NCBI GenBank assembly: GCA_964425915.1
Contig: CAYROO010000001.1
Span: 310,001-374,000, forward strand
Length of the DNA stretch: 64,000 nt
DNA from: Polycyclovorans sp964425915
Lineage (GTDB): Bacteria > Pseudomonadota > Gammaproteobacteria > Nevskiales > Nevskiaceae
Direction of reading: 5' to 3'
The notes below the pieces were generated by a model. The model did no database searches, had not been told where the DNA came from, and saw only the letters and a list, made by a program, of their open reading frames with translations. Position 1 is the first letter of the stretch. Each line of letters begins with the position of its first letter. Positions 50,181 to 58,346 of this stretch are shown here, piece after piece. The translations under genes and the position numbers were made by a program.

Positions 50181-51298
50181 GCCGAAAGCATACACTCGGC
50201 GACACGCTGGGCACCGCTGCCGTCGAGCACGGCCGCCGCCGCGCGCTGCATGGCCGAAAGCTGGGGGCTGACCGCGCGTAAGGCGGCGGCGAGCACCGCC
50301 GGCTGGAACAAGGCCTCCTGCGGCAGGCTGGCAGCCGCCCCCTGCGCAACCAGCGCCTGAGCAAGCGATCGCTGATTCTCTGCAAGCACCATGACCAGTG
50401 TCGGCACCCCCAGACAGCAACGCTCCCAGGCCGAGCTGCCAGCAGCCCCGATCACCAGGTCGGTCATGGCCAGTCGCTCAGCCATATTGGTGACGCCCAC
50501 CGCCAGCGTGATGCCGGCGAGCGGCACTGGCGATTGCTGCTCGAGGCGGTCGATCTGGGCGCGGACGCCTGCCTGGTGCGGCGCGGTGGCGCCGAGGATG
50601 ACCTCCACCTGCAGCTGCTGCAGCCAGCCCCCTCGGTCGAGCATGTCGACCAGCGCCCCGCTGGCGTTATCAGCGTCCATGCCACCGAGACAGATGGTCA
50701 ATCGCGACAGCCCGCTCACGGCACGCCGAGCGAGGCTGGTCGCGCGCCACTGCCCGAACTCGGGCCGCAGCAGGGCGTATTGCGTCCCCACCAGGCAGCG
50801 GCACCCCGCCGGCACCAGATCGCGGTAGTCCTGAGGCTGACGCCCCAGGTTCTGGTCGAGCAGCACATCCGCATCATGCGCTCGGTCCGCCAGGTCATCG
50901 ATGACGGTCATGTGGCGCACCCATTCGCGCAGCGGCGCCTGCCAACGTCGATCGATGGCGTAGTGGTCGACCACCAGGTGGTCCACCCGTGCGGGACCGT
51001 CCTGCCAAGCCTTGAGTGCAGCCAGCGTCTGACCGCGGTCGTGTTCGAGATCAGCGCCCAACCAGGCCGCGTAAGGACCCGCGTCGGGCGCTGGACACCC
51101 GCCGGGGTCAGGGGCTGTCAGCACCGTCAGGCCGAAGCCCTGCGCGGGGATCAACCCATGCAATGAGGCAGGATGATCGCGGCAGATGAAGTGGCATTCA
51201 GCGCCCGCCTCCTGCAGTACCCGAGCCAGGGTCAGGCACCGCATCAGGTGACCGCTCCCCATGACAGCGCCGGAATCACAGCGAAACGCGACCCTCAT
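50177..51298 (-). CDS. pseG: UDP-2,4-diacetamido-2,4,6-trideoxy-beta-L-altropyranose hydrolase
   Basis: PseG removes UDP from the nucleotide sugar to release the free hexose used by PseI. The 373-residue GT-B-like protein starts MRVAFRCDSGAVMGSGHLMR, and the general base H17 (C. jejuni numbering coincides) lies in GSGHLMRCLTLA. The C-terminal half has ICLGGMDADNASGALVDML (about residue 205) and IGAAGSSAWERCCLGVPTLV (about 285), the UDP-binding site. It overlaps pseF and pseH by 4 bp each. Confidence 0.94.
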   Translation of the reverse strand: MRVAFRCDSGAVMGSGHLMRCLTLARVLQEAGAECHFICRDHPASLHGLIPAQGFGLTVLTAPDPGGCPAPDAGPYAAWLGADLEHDRGQTLAALKAWQDGPARVDHLVVDHYAIDRRWQAPLREWVRHMTVIDDLADRAHDADVLLDQNLGRQPQDYRDLVPAGCRCLVGTQYALLRPEFGQWRATSLARRAVSGLSRLTICLGGMDADNASGALVDMLDRGGWLQQLQVEVILGATAPHQAGVRAQIDRLEQQSPVPLAGITLAVGVTNMAERLAMTDLVIGAAGSSAWERCCLGVPTLVMVLAENQRSLAQALVAQGAAASLPQEALFQPAVLAAALRAVSPQLSAMQRAAAAVLDGSGAQRVAECMLSA

Positions 51299-51981
51299 TG
51301 CGCCAACAACAGCCGCATCATGGCCTCGGCGCGCAGCCAGTCGTCCGGGGTGTCGATATCCTGGACCCGATGGCTTGGAAGCAGAACGGGCCGCGCGTCC
51401 GGACCGAAGATCGGCGCATTGTCCAACCAGCGCGCTGGCCGCGCCCAGTAGAACTGCCCGGCATCGTGGAAGGCCTCGGGCAGATCCTGTGAACGGGTGA
51501 GGGCATGCTCCGGGTGGAACATCGTGGGGCGCCCCTTGGCATCCAGGAAGAATGCCCGCTGGATCGGAAAGCCAAAGCGTGTTGCGGCAAAGGCAAAACT
51601 GATCCCCGGATCATCGATAAGGCCGCGGCCGACAAGCAAATCAGCGGCGGAGACGAAAGGCGCTGTCGCGTACAGGCAGCATACGGCTGACAGCCTGATG
51701 CCGGCGGACTGCAATTGTTCGATGGCATGGGCCACCACCGGCTGCGTCGGCGTGTGATCATCGGCCAGTGCCGCCGGACGATCAATCACCTGTGCACCAT
51801 GTGCGCGGGCCACCGCGGCGATCTCGGGGTCATCGGTGCTGATCACAATGTGATCGAACAGCCCGCATGCCTGCGCGACGGTGATGGGCCAGGCCAACAT
51901 GGGACGACCGCAAAAGTCGCGGACGTTCTTTCGGGGTATGCGCTTGCTGCCCCCGCGCGCGGGAATGATGGCGACGTTCAC
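51295..51981 (-). CDS. pseF: pseudaminic acid cytidylyltransferase (CMP-Pse synthetase)
   Basis: PseF activates pseudaminic acid with CTP to CMP-Pse, the glycosyl donor. The 228-residue protein belongs to the CMP-NeuAc/CMP-Kdo synthetase family. The nucleotide-binding IIPARGGSKRIPRKNVRDF (about residues 5-23) is complete, followed by VISTDDPEIAAVA and the metal-binding HRVQDIDTPDDWLRAE near the C-terminus. It overlaps pseC and pseG by 4 bp. The product matches the donor expected for the sialyltransferase-like enzyme at 44887. Confidence 0.94.
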   Translation of the reverse strand: MNVAIIPARGGSKRIPRKNVRDFCGRPMLAWPITVAQACGLFDHIVISTDDPEIAAVARAHGAQVIDRPAALADDHTPTQPVVAHAIEQLQSAGIRLSAVCCLYATAPFVSAADLLVGRGLIDDPGISFAFAATRFGFPIQRAFFLDAKGRPTMFHPEHALTRSQDLPEAFHDAGQFYWARPARWLDNAPIFGPDARPVLLPSHRVQDIDTPDDWLRAEAMMRLLLAQ

Positions 51982-53126
51982 GCGCCCAGCTGCTGCCGTA
52001 GCGCCGCGACCACGGTGTCCTGTTGTGCGGCCGTCAGATCAGGGTACATCGGCAGACTGATAGCGCCGTCGTAATAACGCTCAGCGCAGGGGAACTGCCC
52101 GGGGTGGAATCCCATCGCAGCATAGTCGGGCTGCAGATGGACCGGAATGTAATGTACGTTGACCCCGATCCCGGCGTTGCGCAGCGCTTCGAAAACCGGG
52201 CGCCGCCGAGCGGCGTGATGCAACCGAATCACGTAGAGATGGAAGGCAGAGTGCCCATCCGGATGCTGCCATGGCAGATCCAGGGGTAGTCCGGCCAGAC
52301 ATTCATCGTAGCGCCGCGCAATCACATGACGCGCCGCGACAAACTGATCGAGCCGCTGCAACTGACTGAGACCGAGCGCCGCCTGCAGCTCGGTCATCCG
52401 GTAATTGAAACCCAAGCCCTGCTGCTCGTAGTACCACGGCCCTTCGTCCCGCGTCAGCCGGGTGGCATCGCGGGTGATGCCATGGCTGCGCAGGTCCGCC
52501 ATGCGCTGTGCCAGCCCGGCGTCGTTGGTGAGCGCCATGCCGCCTTCCGCACTGGTGATGATCTTGACCGGATGAAAGCTGAAAACGGTGATGTCGCTGT
52601 GTGCCCCGAGGCCGACCGGCTGGCCCTGATAACGCGCACCCACCGCGTGCGACGCGTCCTCGATGACAGCGAAGCCGAACTCTCGCGCCAGCGCCGCAAT
52701 GGCTGCCATGTCGCAGGGTTGTCCGGTAAGGTGCACCGGAATCACCACCTTGGGGAGCGTCCCTTCGACACGGGCGGTCTCCAGCTTGCGGCGCAGGGCG
52801 CTTGGGCACAGATTGTAGGTCCGCGGATCGATGTCGACGAAGTCGACGGTGGCGCCGCAATAGCGCCCACAGTTGGCCGATGCGACGAAGGTGATCGGAC
52901 TGGTCCAGAGGCGGTCGCCCGGCCCCAGGCCCAGGGCAAGACAGGCGATGTGCAGTGCCGAAGTGGCACTGTTGACGGCGATGGCATGCTGCGCGCCGCA
53001 GTACGCCGCCAGTTGCTGCTCGAATGCCGGCACGACCGGGCCCTGCGTCAGGAAGTCAGAGCGCAGCACCGCCACCACAGCGGCCACGTCCTCGGCACTG
53101 ATGTTCTGGCGTCCGTAAGGAATCAT
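51978..53126 (-). CDS. pseC: UDP-4-amino-4,6-dideoxy-N-acetyl-beta-L-altrosamine transaminase
   Basis: PseC is the PLP aminotransferase acting on the product of PseB. The 382-residue DegT/DnrJ/EryC1-family protein starts MIPYGRQNISAEDVAAVVAV. It has the cofactor-site AVNSATSALHIACLALGLG (about residues 50-68), VIEDASHAVGARYQG (about 154) and the Schiff-base Lys K188 in FSFHPVKIITSAEGG. The C-terminal GINVHYIPVHLQ-type segment (GIGVNVHYIPVHLQPDY here) is also typical. It follows pseB by 11 bp. Confidence 0.94.
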   Translation of the reverse strand: MIPYGRQNISAEDVAAVVAVLRSDFLTQGPVVPAFEQQLAAYCGAQHAIAVNSATSALHIACLALGLGPGDRLWTSPITFVASANCGRYCGATVDFVDIDPRTYNLCPSALRRKLETARVEGTLPKVVIPVHLTGQPCDMAAIAALAREFGFAVIEDASHAVGARYQGQPVGLGAHSDITVFSFHPVKIITSAEGGMALTNDAGLAQRMADLRSHGITRDATRLTRDEGPWYYEQQGLGFNYRMTELQAALGLSQLQRLDQFVAARHVIARRYDECLAGLPLDLPWQHPDGHSAFHLYVIRLHHAARRRPVFEALRNAGIGVNVHYIPVHLQPDYAAMGFHPGQFPCAERYYDGAISLPMYPDLTAAQQDTVVAALRQQLGA

Positions 53127-53137
53127 CCGCGTCCGCC

Positions 53138-54148
53138 TCAGCTTCCGCCCGGCGCGTGTTTGGCAATCAACTGACGCAGTTCGTCGACCGTGAGGAAGTG
53201 ATCATTGGTGCCGGAGTCGTAGGCAAAACCAGGCGCTACGACACGGACATCATCGCGTCCGAGATAGCGATCGCGCAGACGGTGGTCACCGGAGGGCAGG
53301 ATCGCGAAGTACCCGCCCAGGTCGACACAGTTGAAACTGTCGCTGGCGGTGATCATTTCCTCATGCAGCTTTTCGCCTGGGCGGATTCCGACCACCTTCT
53401 GCTCACAGTCGGGCGCAATCGCCGTGGCGACGTCGGTGATGCGATAGCTCGGGATCTTGGGGACCAGAATCTCCCCGCCCATGGCATGCTCAACGCACCA
53501 GAGCACCATATCAACACCCTCCTGCAGACTGATGTTGAAACGGGTCATATTGGGATCGGTGATGGGCAGCACACCGGTCGATTTCTGCTTCTGGAAGAAG
53601 GGGATGACCGATCCGCGGCTACCCATCACATTGCCGTAGCGCACCACCGAGAACCGCAGGTCGCGATTGCCCTTGATGTTGTTGGCGGAAACGAACAGCT
53701 TGTCCGAGCACAGTTTGGTGGCGCCATAGAGATTGATCGGCGCAGCCGCCTTGTCGGTGGACAGCGCAACCACTCGGCGCACATCGGTGTCGAGGCAGGC
53801 ATCGATCAGGTTCTGCGCCCCCATGACATTGGTCTGAATGCACTCGAACGGGTTGTATTCCGCGGCCGGCACCTGCTTCAGTGCAGCGGCATGAATCACC
53901 ACATCAATGCCTTCCAGTGCACGGCGCAGGCGGCTGACATCACGAACATCGCCGATGAAGTAACGCAGCGCACGGTAGTGCTCCGCGTTGAACTCCTGCC
54001 CCATTTCGAACTGCTTGAGTTCGTCACGCGAGTACACCACCAATCGTTTGATGTTGGGGTAGCGCTGTAGCACCGTCCGCACAAACGCCTTTCCGAACGA
54101 GCCGGTGCCGCCAGTAATGAGAATGGATGCGTTGTCGAGAGTCTGCAT
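53138..54148 (-). CDS. pseB: UDP-N-acetylglucosamine 4,6-dehydratase (inverting)
   Basis: PseB starts the pseudaminic acid pathway, converting UDP-GlcNAc to UDP-2-acetamido-2,6-dideoxy-beta-L-arabino-hexos-4-ulose. The 336-residue SDR protein has ILITGGTGSFGKAF (about residues 9-22). The catalytic trio D132, K133 and Y141 (LSTDKA and NLYGATK) has exactly the numbering known for H. pylori FlaA1/PseB. AALKQVPAAEYNPFE and the C-terminal GIRPGEKLHEEMI are characteristic. It lies 20 bp after the glycosyltransferase gene and is the first pse gene of the operon. Confidence 0.96.
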   Translation of the reverse strand: MQTLDNASILITGGTGSFGKAFVRTVLQRYPNIKRLVVYSRDELKQFEMGQEFNAEHYRALRYFIGDVRDVSRLRRALEGIDVVIHAAALKQVPAAEYNPFECIQTNVMGAQNLIDACLDTDVRRVVALSTDKAAAPINLYGATKLCSDKLFVSANNIKGNRDLRFSVVRYGNVMGSRGSVIPFFQKQKSTGVLPITDPNMTRFNISLQEGVDMVLWCVEHAMGGEILVPKIPSYRITDVATAIAPDCEQKVVGIRPGEKLHEEMITASDSFNCVDLGGYFAILPSGDHRLRDRYLGRDDVRVVAPGFAYDSGTNDHFLTVDELRQLIAKHAPGGS

Positions 54149-54168
54149 TGAGTGGTCCGATTGCGGGG

Positions 54169-55038
54169 TCAGGTGCGACGCGCCTCGGTCGCCTTGCGGA
54201 TCTGTAGACGCACTTTGGCGTCCAGTCCTGCACGGTAGCGACCTTTGCTCTGGTGACGGATGCGGTGAACGCCCGGCACATCGATTGCCGTGCCCTGGTC
54301 ATTGATCAGCCAGCGAAACGTGCGGTCTTCATAGGTTTTCGCCCAGCGCTCGACCGGCTGCATGAAGTAGCGCGTCTGCCCACAGTACCCAGCCGCGCGG
54401 GCAACATCGCCGTGCACGATCTGCAGCGGGCCGGTCGCACGACTGGGATGATAGGGCTGGAAGGTCATCCCCTCGATCGACTTCACCCGGGGAATGTCCT
54501 CCTTCACCAGCGCCGGATGATCATCGGGCAACAGCTCGGTCAACATTTCCTGGCTTGGGTAGACCAGGCGGTCCTGCCGGCCCTGCAGCGCGGCATTGAG
54601 CGCATCAAGGCAACCCGGGTCGAACCATAGATCACAGTCGGTGAACCAGATCCAGTCTGCCCGGGTCGCCAGCGCCGCCTGATGCCGGCCAATGGCGCGA
54701 CGAAACAGGGCCTGCTTCGAGAGCCGCTGCCAGTTCCAGCGTACGCCGGGTACCGATTGGGTTTCGAAGAACGCCAGCGTGTCACGGGTGACCTCGTCTT
54801 CCTCGGCATGGAAAACCGTCATCGTCACATCGATATCGGCGGGCGGATGGCGTACCAGGGAACTCAGCTGGTAAGCCTGCAGGTGGGCATAACCCCAGCA
54901 GTGACTGACGATCTCCAGATGCAGCCGGCCGGTACGCGCCGCCGGCTTCACATCGCGCAACAGATCGCCGTAGACCCAGCGGGCCGGAATCAGTCCACTG
55001 GCCAGCACGCGGTGAAGCAGCAGCGGCAGCGAGGCCAT
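54169..55038 (-). CDS. GT-A-type glycosyltransferase
   Basis: This 289-residue protein has a DxD-type motif in WIWFTDCDLWFDPGCLDALN (about residues 124-143), preceded by a Rossmann-like start (LHLEIVSHCWGYAHLQAYQ, about 39). It should be a GT-A glycosyltransferase of family-2-like build. There is no membrane segment beyond a hydrophobic N-terminal stretch (ASLPLLLHRVLASGL). The start 55038 overlaps the kdoO stop as ATGA. Co-transcription with kdoO on one side and pseB on the other makes an LPS-core or O-glycan role likely. Donor and acceptor are unknown. Confidence 0.8.
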   Translation of the reverse strand: MASLPLLLHRVLASGLIPARWVYGDLLRDVKPAARTGRLHLEIVSHCWGYAHLQAYQLSSLVRHPPADIDVTMTVFHAEEDEVTRDTLAFFETQSVPGVRWNWQRLSKQALFRRAIGRHQAALATRADWIWFTDCDLWFDPGCLDALNAALQGRQDRLVYPSQEMLTELLPDDHPALVKEDIPRVKSIEGMTFQPYHPSRATGPLQIVHGDVARAAGYCGQTRYFMQPVERWAKTYEDRTFRWLINDQGTAIDVPGVHRIRHQSKGRYRAGLDAKVRLQIRKATEARRT

Positions 55039-55949
55039 CAGGCGGCTGCCAGCACGGCATAGGGCGTGCGCTGCGCGTGGCGACAGTTCGCCAACGGCAC
55101 GATGAAGGTATCCGCAAACGCATGCTGACCCTCGATACAGGCATGGCTCACCTGATCGGTGAAGCACATCCACGCCGATCCTGGCGCGAAGCGGAAGGTC
55201 TGGTGTCCGTCTTCCAGCGCCTGGAACGAAGGGGTGTCCTTCATGTAGTTGTGAAACCGACGCATCAGGCGATCGTATGGCGATGAATCCAGGGCCGTTT
55301 TGGCCCCCGGGTGGAGCTTGGCGAGCTGATCCACCAGCCAGGTCCGAAACCGGTCGGATGCGCGCTCATCAAGCCGCGCCCCCGAACCCGGCGCCGCCGC
55401 GATACCCGCCTCGGCTCCGAAGCGCGCGTAGAGGTCGGCAAAGCTGCCCTTGGTCGTCCACACGCGATCTTCGCCGCGGTCATTGGCATTGATGAAGAAG
55501 CGTAGGACCCGATCACCATGGGTGGCGCCGTAGGCCATGGCATCGACGTGTACGAGCTCGTTGCTGGCATGGGCGGACAGCGCGCGCCCCTTTTCCTGCA
55601 GGGGCCGGAAGCTGGCCGTGCCCACTTGCCAACCGGGTGTCAGCGAGGGGATCGCCCGCTCCAGAAAAGCCACCACATCCGCCATATGGGTCTGCAACAG
55701 CGTGCGGGTACGTTCGACTTCCTCCGCCGAGCCATCCAGACCAAAAATGGTGTCGGCTTCCGGGTGATAGCTGACGTTTTTCTTCTTCATCATGGCCGGC
55801 ATACGACGCCTGAGGAAGTCCATGTCCGCCGCCGCCGGCAGCGCGACCGGGCTGACTGGAAAATGGACGATACCGCCGGACTCAAGTACATCCGCCAATT
55901 CAAAGGCGGCTGCATTGGCCAGGTCGTCAAGCGCGTAAGAGCGAAGCAT
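55038..55949 (-). CDS. kdoO: Kdo 3-hydroxylase (Fe(II)/2-oxoglutarate dioxygenase)
   Basis: KdoO hydroxylates 3-deoxy-D-manno-oct-2-ulosonic acid to Ko in the inner core of lipopolysaccharide. The 303-residue protein shows the family pattern: KKKNVSYHPEADTIFGLDG (about residues 56-73), the iron motif HVD (H134, D136) in NELVHVDAMAYGATHGDRVL and the distal His in FTDQVSHACIEGQHAFADTF (about 263-282). It is the first gene of the minus-strand operon ending with pseI. The grouping links a known LPS-core modification with pseudaminic acid synthesis. Confidence 0.87.
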   Translation of the reverse strand: MLRSYALDDLANAAAFELADVLESGGIVHFPVSPVALPAAADMDFLRRRMPAMMKKKNVSYHPEADTIFGLDGSAEEVERTRTLLQTHMADVVAFLERAIPSLTPGWQVGTASFRPLQEKGRALSAHASNELVHVDAMAYGATHGDRVLRFFINANDRGEDRVWTTKGSFADLYARFGAEAGIAAAPGSGARLDERASDRFRTWLVDQLAKLHPGAKTALDSSPYDRLMRRFHNYMKDTPSFQALEDGHQTFRFAPGSAWMCFTDQVSHACIEGQHAFADTFIVPLANCRHAQRTPYAVLAAA

Positions 55950-56243
55950 AGTGAAGTCGCAGAACAGAGTCAGGACGCGAGTCTCGCGTCGGAGTCCCGC
56001 ATTGTAAAGCTGCGTGGACGCCCGGGCAGTACCACGCCATCCGCGGTCTTGTGTGAAGCCCCGTCACCGGATATTTACCGATTACAATCATTGACTTGGA
56101 TAATTTAACCCGGCGCCATTGGGGGCCGCTCATGAGCGCCGCTGACGCCGTGCGCCACCGCGGCGTTCGGGCCCGCGCGAGGAAACTCTGTACCATGATT
56201 ACCGTCTGACAGGATCACAAACTCCAATACGACCTGATCGCCC
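55950..56243. promoter_or_regulatory. divergent regulatory region between kdoO/pse operon and retropepsin operon
   Basis: This 294-bp gap separates two divergent operons and holds no reading frame. A 7-bp hairpin, GACGCGA-GTC-TCGCGTC (55974-55990), falls in the kdoO leader 25 bases before its ATG. A minus-strand TACAAT (56006-56001) is a possible -10 for kdoO. An AT-rich stretch near 56070-56108 contains the palindrome GATTACAATC-like segment and TTGACT/GATAAT elements that could serve either direction. None has both good hexamers at the correct spacing. Confidence 0.4.
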
Positions 56244-56789
56244 ATGCGCCATATTGCGTTCGCGGCCCTCGCCGCGCTTTCCCTTGCGTCCGTCTCCCTG
56301 CCGCTCGCTGCGGAGACCACCAATAGCCCCGCTCGCCATCTCAGCATTCTCGGCTGGGTGGAGTTCGTCGAATTCACCGATCCCAACATTCGACTCAAGG
56401 CCAAGCTCGACACCGGTGCCACCACTTCATCCCTCAACGCCCTGAATCAGAAGCGTTTCAAGCGCGACGGCAAGAGCTGGATCCGCTTCGACGTGGAGGA
56501 CCCGGAGCAGCCGGAAAATCACGTCACCTTCGAGGCGCCCATCGTGCGGCACGTCCGCATCGTTCGCCACGGTGGCGAGACCCAGCGACGACCAGTGGTG
56601 GAACTGGGGATGTGCGTCGGCAATGTGTACCGCAAGCGGCAGTTCTCGTTGATCGACCGCTCCGAATTCATTTATCAGGTGCTGGTAGGCCGCAACTTCC
56701 TGCGCGATCATATTGCGGTGGATTCCGGCTCGACCTATCTCGATGAACCCCGCTGCAAACAGCTCAATCGCCCTGACCGGGCCGACTGA
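56244..56789 (+). CDS. periplasmic retropepsin-like aspartic protease (ATP-dependent Zn protease/RimB-like family)
   Basis: This 181-residue protein has a Sec signal peptide (about residues 1-23). The mature domain contains the aspartic protease motif D56-T57-G58 in LKAKLDTGATTSSLNAL and the second-half strands FIYQVLVGRNFLRDHIAVDS. This is the family annotated as ATP-dependent zinc protease, though the sequence is retropepsin-like with a single DTG and would act as a dimer. It is followed by an inactive transglutaminase/multi-TM protein and an ATP-grasp ligase, a recurrent trio in proteobacteria. The role is probably in processing or sensing a periplasmic peptide modification. Confidence 0.87.
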   Translation: MRHIAFAALAALSLASVSLPLAAETTNSPARHLSILGWVEFVEFTDPNIRLKAKLDTGATTSSLNALNQKRFKRDGKSWIRFDVEDPEQPENHVTFEAPIVRHVRIVRHGGETQRRPVVELGMCVGNVYRKRQFSLIDRSEFIYQVLVGRNFLRDHIAVDSGSTYLDEPRCKQLNRPDRAD

Positions 56790-56821
56790 GCGCCCCGACC
56801 AAACCAGGCGATAACCGACTC

Positions 56822-58339
56822 ATGACCCGTTGGCATGTTCCACTGCTTGCCGTTGTCCTGATGGTCGCGGGTGGCAGCATTGCGGCCTACAAATGGTTGG
56901 CGCTGGGCTACCCGCTGCGCGCCACCGAAACCGTCGATACCTGGACGGTTGAAGCCCGCCTGACCTTCGATCCGACCGGTGCTGCCGCCAAGGCGACGCT
57001 GCTGCTGCCGAAGGATCCGCCCGGCTTCACCATGCTGGACGAAAACTTCATCTCGCGCGGCTACGGCTTGGCCACTGAGGATCTCGGCAGCCAGCGTCAG
57101 GCGATCTGGACCACGCGACGTCCGTCCGGACCGCAAGCGCTGTACTACCGAGCCAGTGTGGTGCGCTCGATGGAGCCGGATCCGCCACAAGGCGTGCCCG
57201 CGCTGCCCACCGAGGCGCAGTACGAGGAGCCCTATCGCTCGGCAATTCTGGCGGTGCTGGACGAAGTACGGGCCCGCAGCGCCGATATTTTGTCGTTTTC
57301 AGTGGCACTGGTGCGCGAGCTGAACCAGCGCCCGCCTTCCAACAACGTCAGCCTGCTGCTGTCACGAGAGGCCGGCGCAGAGGAACGGGCTCGGCTGGCA
57401 GTCAGCATGCTTGCCGGTGCGCGCATTCCGGCGCGGCTGTCCTGGGGCATTCCGCTGGTCGATGGCGCCCGCGACCTGCAGGCCAAGGTGTGGGTCGAGG
57501 TCAACAACGGCGACCGTTGGATCGCCATCGATCCCAGTACTGCAGCCACCGGTTATCCCCAGGACGTACTGGTCTGGTGGCGCGGCGATACCGCACCCTT
57601 CGACCTGACCCGGGGGCGCAACGGCAGCGTGCAGTTCTCCGCGCTGAAGAGCGTCGAGAAAGCCCTGCAGACCGCAGCGCTACGCTCCGGCATCGAGCAT
57701 TCACGACTGGCCTCGATTTCACTGTTGGATCTGCCGGTACAGACGCAGAACCTCTACCGCATCCTGTTGCTGGTGCCCTTGGGCGCGCTATTGATTGTGT
57801 TCCTGCGCAACGTCATCGGCATCCAGACCTTTGGCACCTTCATGCCGGTCCTGATCGCCTTGTCCTTCCGAGAGACCCAGCTGGTGAGCGGCCTGGTGCT
57901 GTTCACCGTGATCGTGGTGCTGGGCCTGCTGATCCGTTTCTATCTGGAGCGGCTGAAGCTGCTGCTGGTGCCGCGGCTGGCCGCCGTGGTGATCACCGTC
58001 ATCCTTCTGATGGCACTGGTGTCGATTGCATCGCATCGCATGGACCTGGAAGTGGGCCTATCGGTTGCGTTGTTCCCAATGGTGATCCTCGCCATGACCA
58101 TCGAGCGTATGTCCATCATCTGGGAAGAGCTGGGGGCCTCCGACGCCATCAAACAGGGTGTCGGCAGCTTGGCCGTGGCAGCCGTCTGCTACCTGCTGAT
58201 GTTCCACCCGCAGATCGAGCACCTGGTGTTCGTGTTCCCGGAGCTGCTGATGATGGTGCTGGCGGTCAATTTGCTGCTGGGCCGCTACACCGGCTACCGC
58301 CTGACCGAACTGATGCGTTTCCGCGACCTCGCGCGCTGA
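56822..58339 (+). CDS. inactive transglutaminase fused to multi-TM domain
   Basis: This 505-residue inner-membrane protein has an N-terminal TM (about residues 6-24). A periplasmic part follows with a transglutaminase-like fold (about 150-270, including ARLAVSMLAGARIPARLSWG and VWVEVNNGDRWIAIDPSTAA). A C-terminal set of about seven TM helices starts near residue 303. The place where active transglutaminases have the nucleophilic Cys carries no Cys, so the domain should bind and not cleave or cross-link. It lies between the retropepsin-like protease and the ATP-grasp ligase, with 32-bp and 7-bp gaps, and all three should be one operon. Confidence 0.88.
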   Translation: MTRWHVPLLAVVLMVAGGSIAAYKWLALGYPLRATETVDTWTVEARLTFDPTGAAAKATLLLPKDPPGFTMLDENFISRGYGLATEDLGSQRQAIWTTRRPSGPQALYYRASVVRSMEPDPPQGVPALPTEAQYEEPYRSAILAVLDEVRARSADILSFSVALVRELNQRPPSNNVSLLLSREAGAEERARLAVSMLAGARIPARLSWGIPLVDGARDLQAKVWVEVNNGDRWIAIDPSTAATGYPQDVLVWWRGDTAPFDLTRGRNGSVQFSALKSVEKALQTAALRSGIEHSRLASISLLDLPVQTQNLYRILLLVPLGALLIVFLRNVIGIQTFGTFMPVLIALSFRETQLVSGLVLFTVIVVLGLLIRFYLERLKLLLVPRLAAVVITVILLMALVSIASHRMDLEVGLSVALFPMVILAMTIERMSIIWEELGASDAIKQGVGSLAVAAVCYLLMFHPQIEHLVFVFPELLMMVLAVNLLLGRYTGYRLTELMRFRDLAR

Positions 58340-58346
58340 GGCCCTG

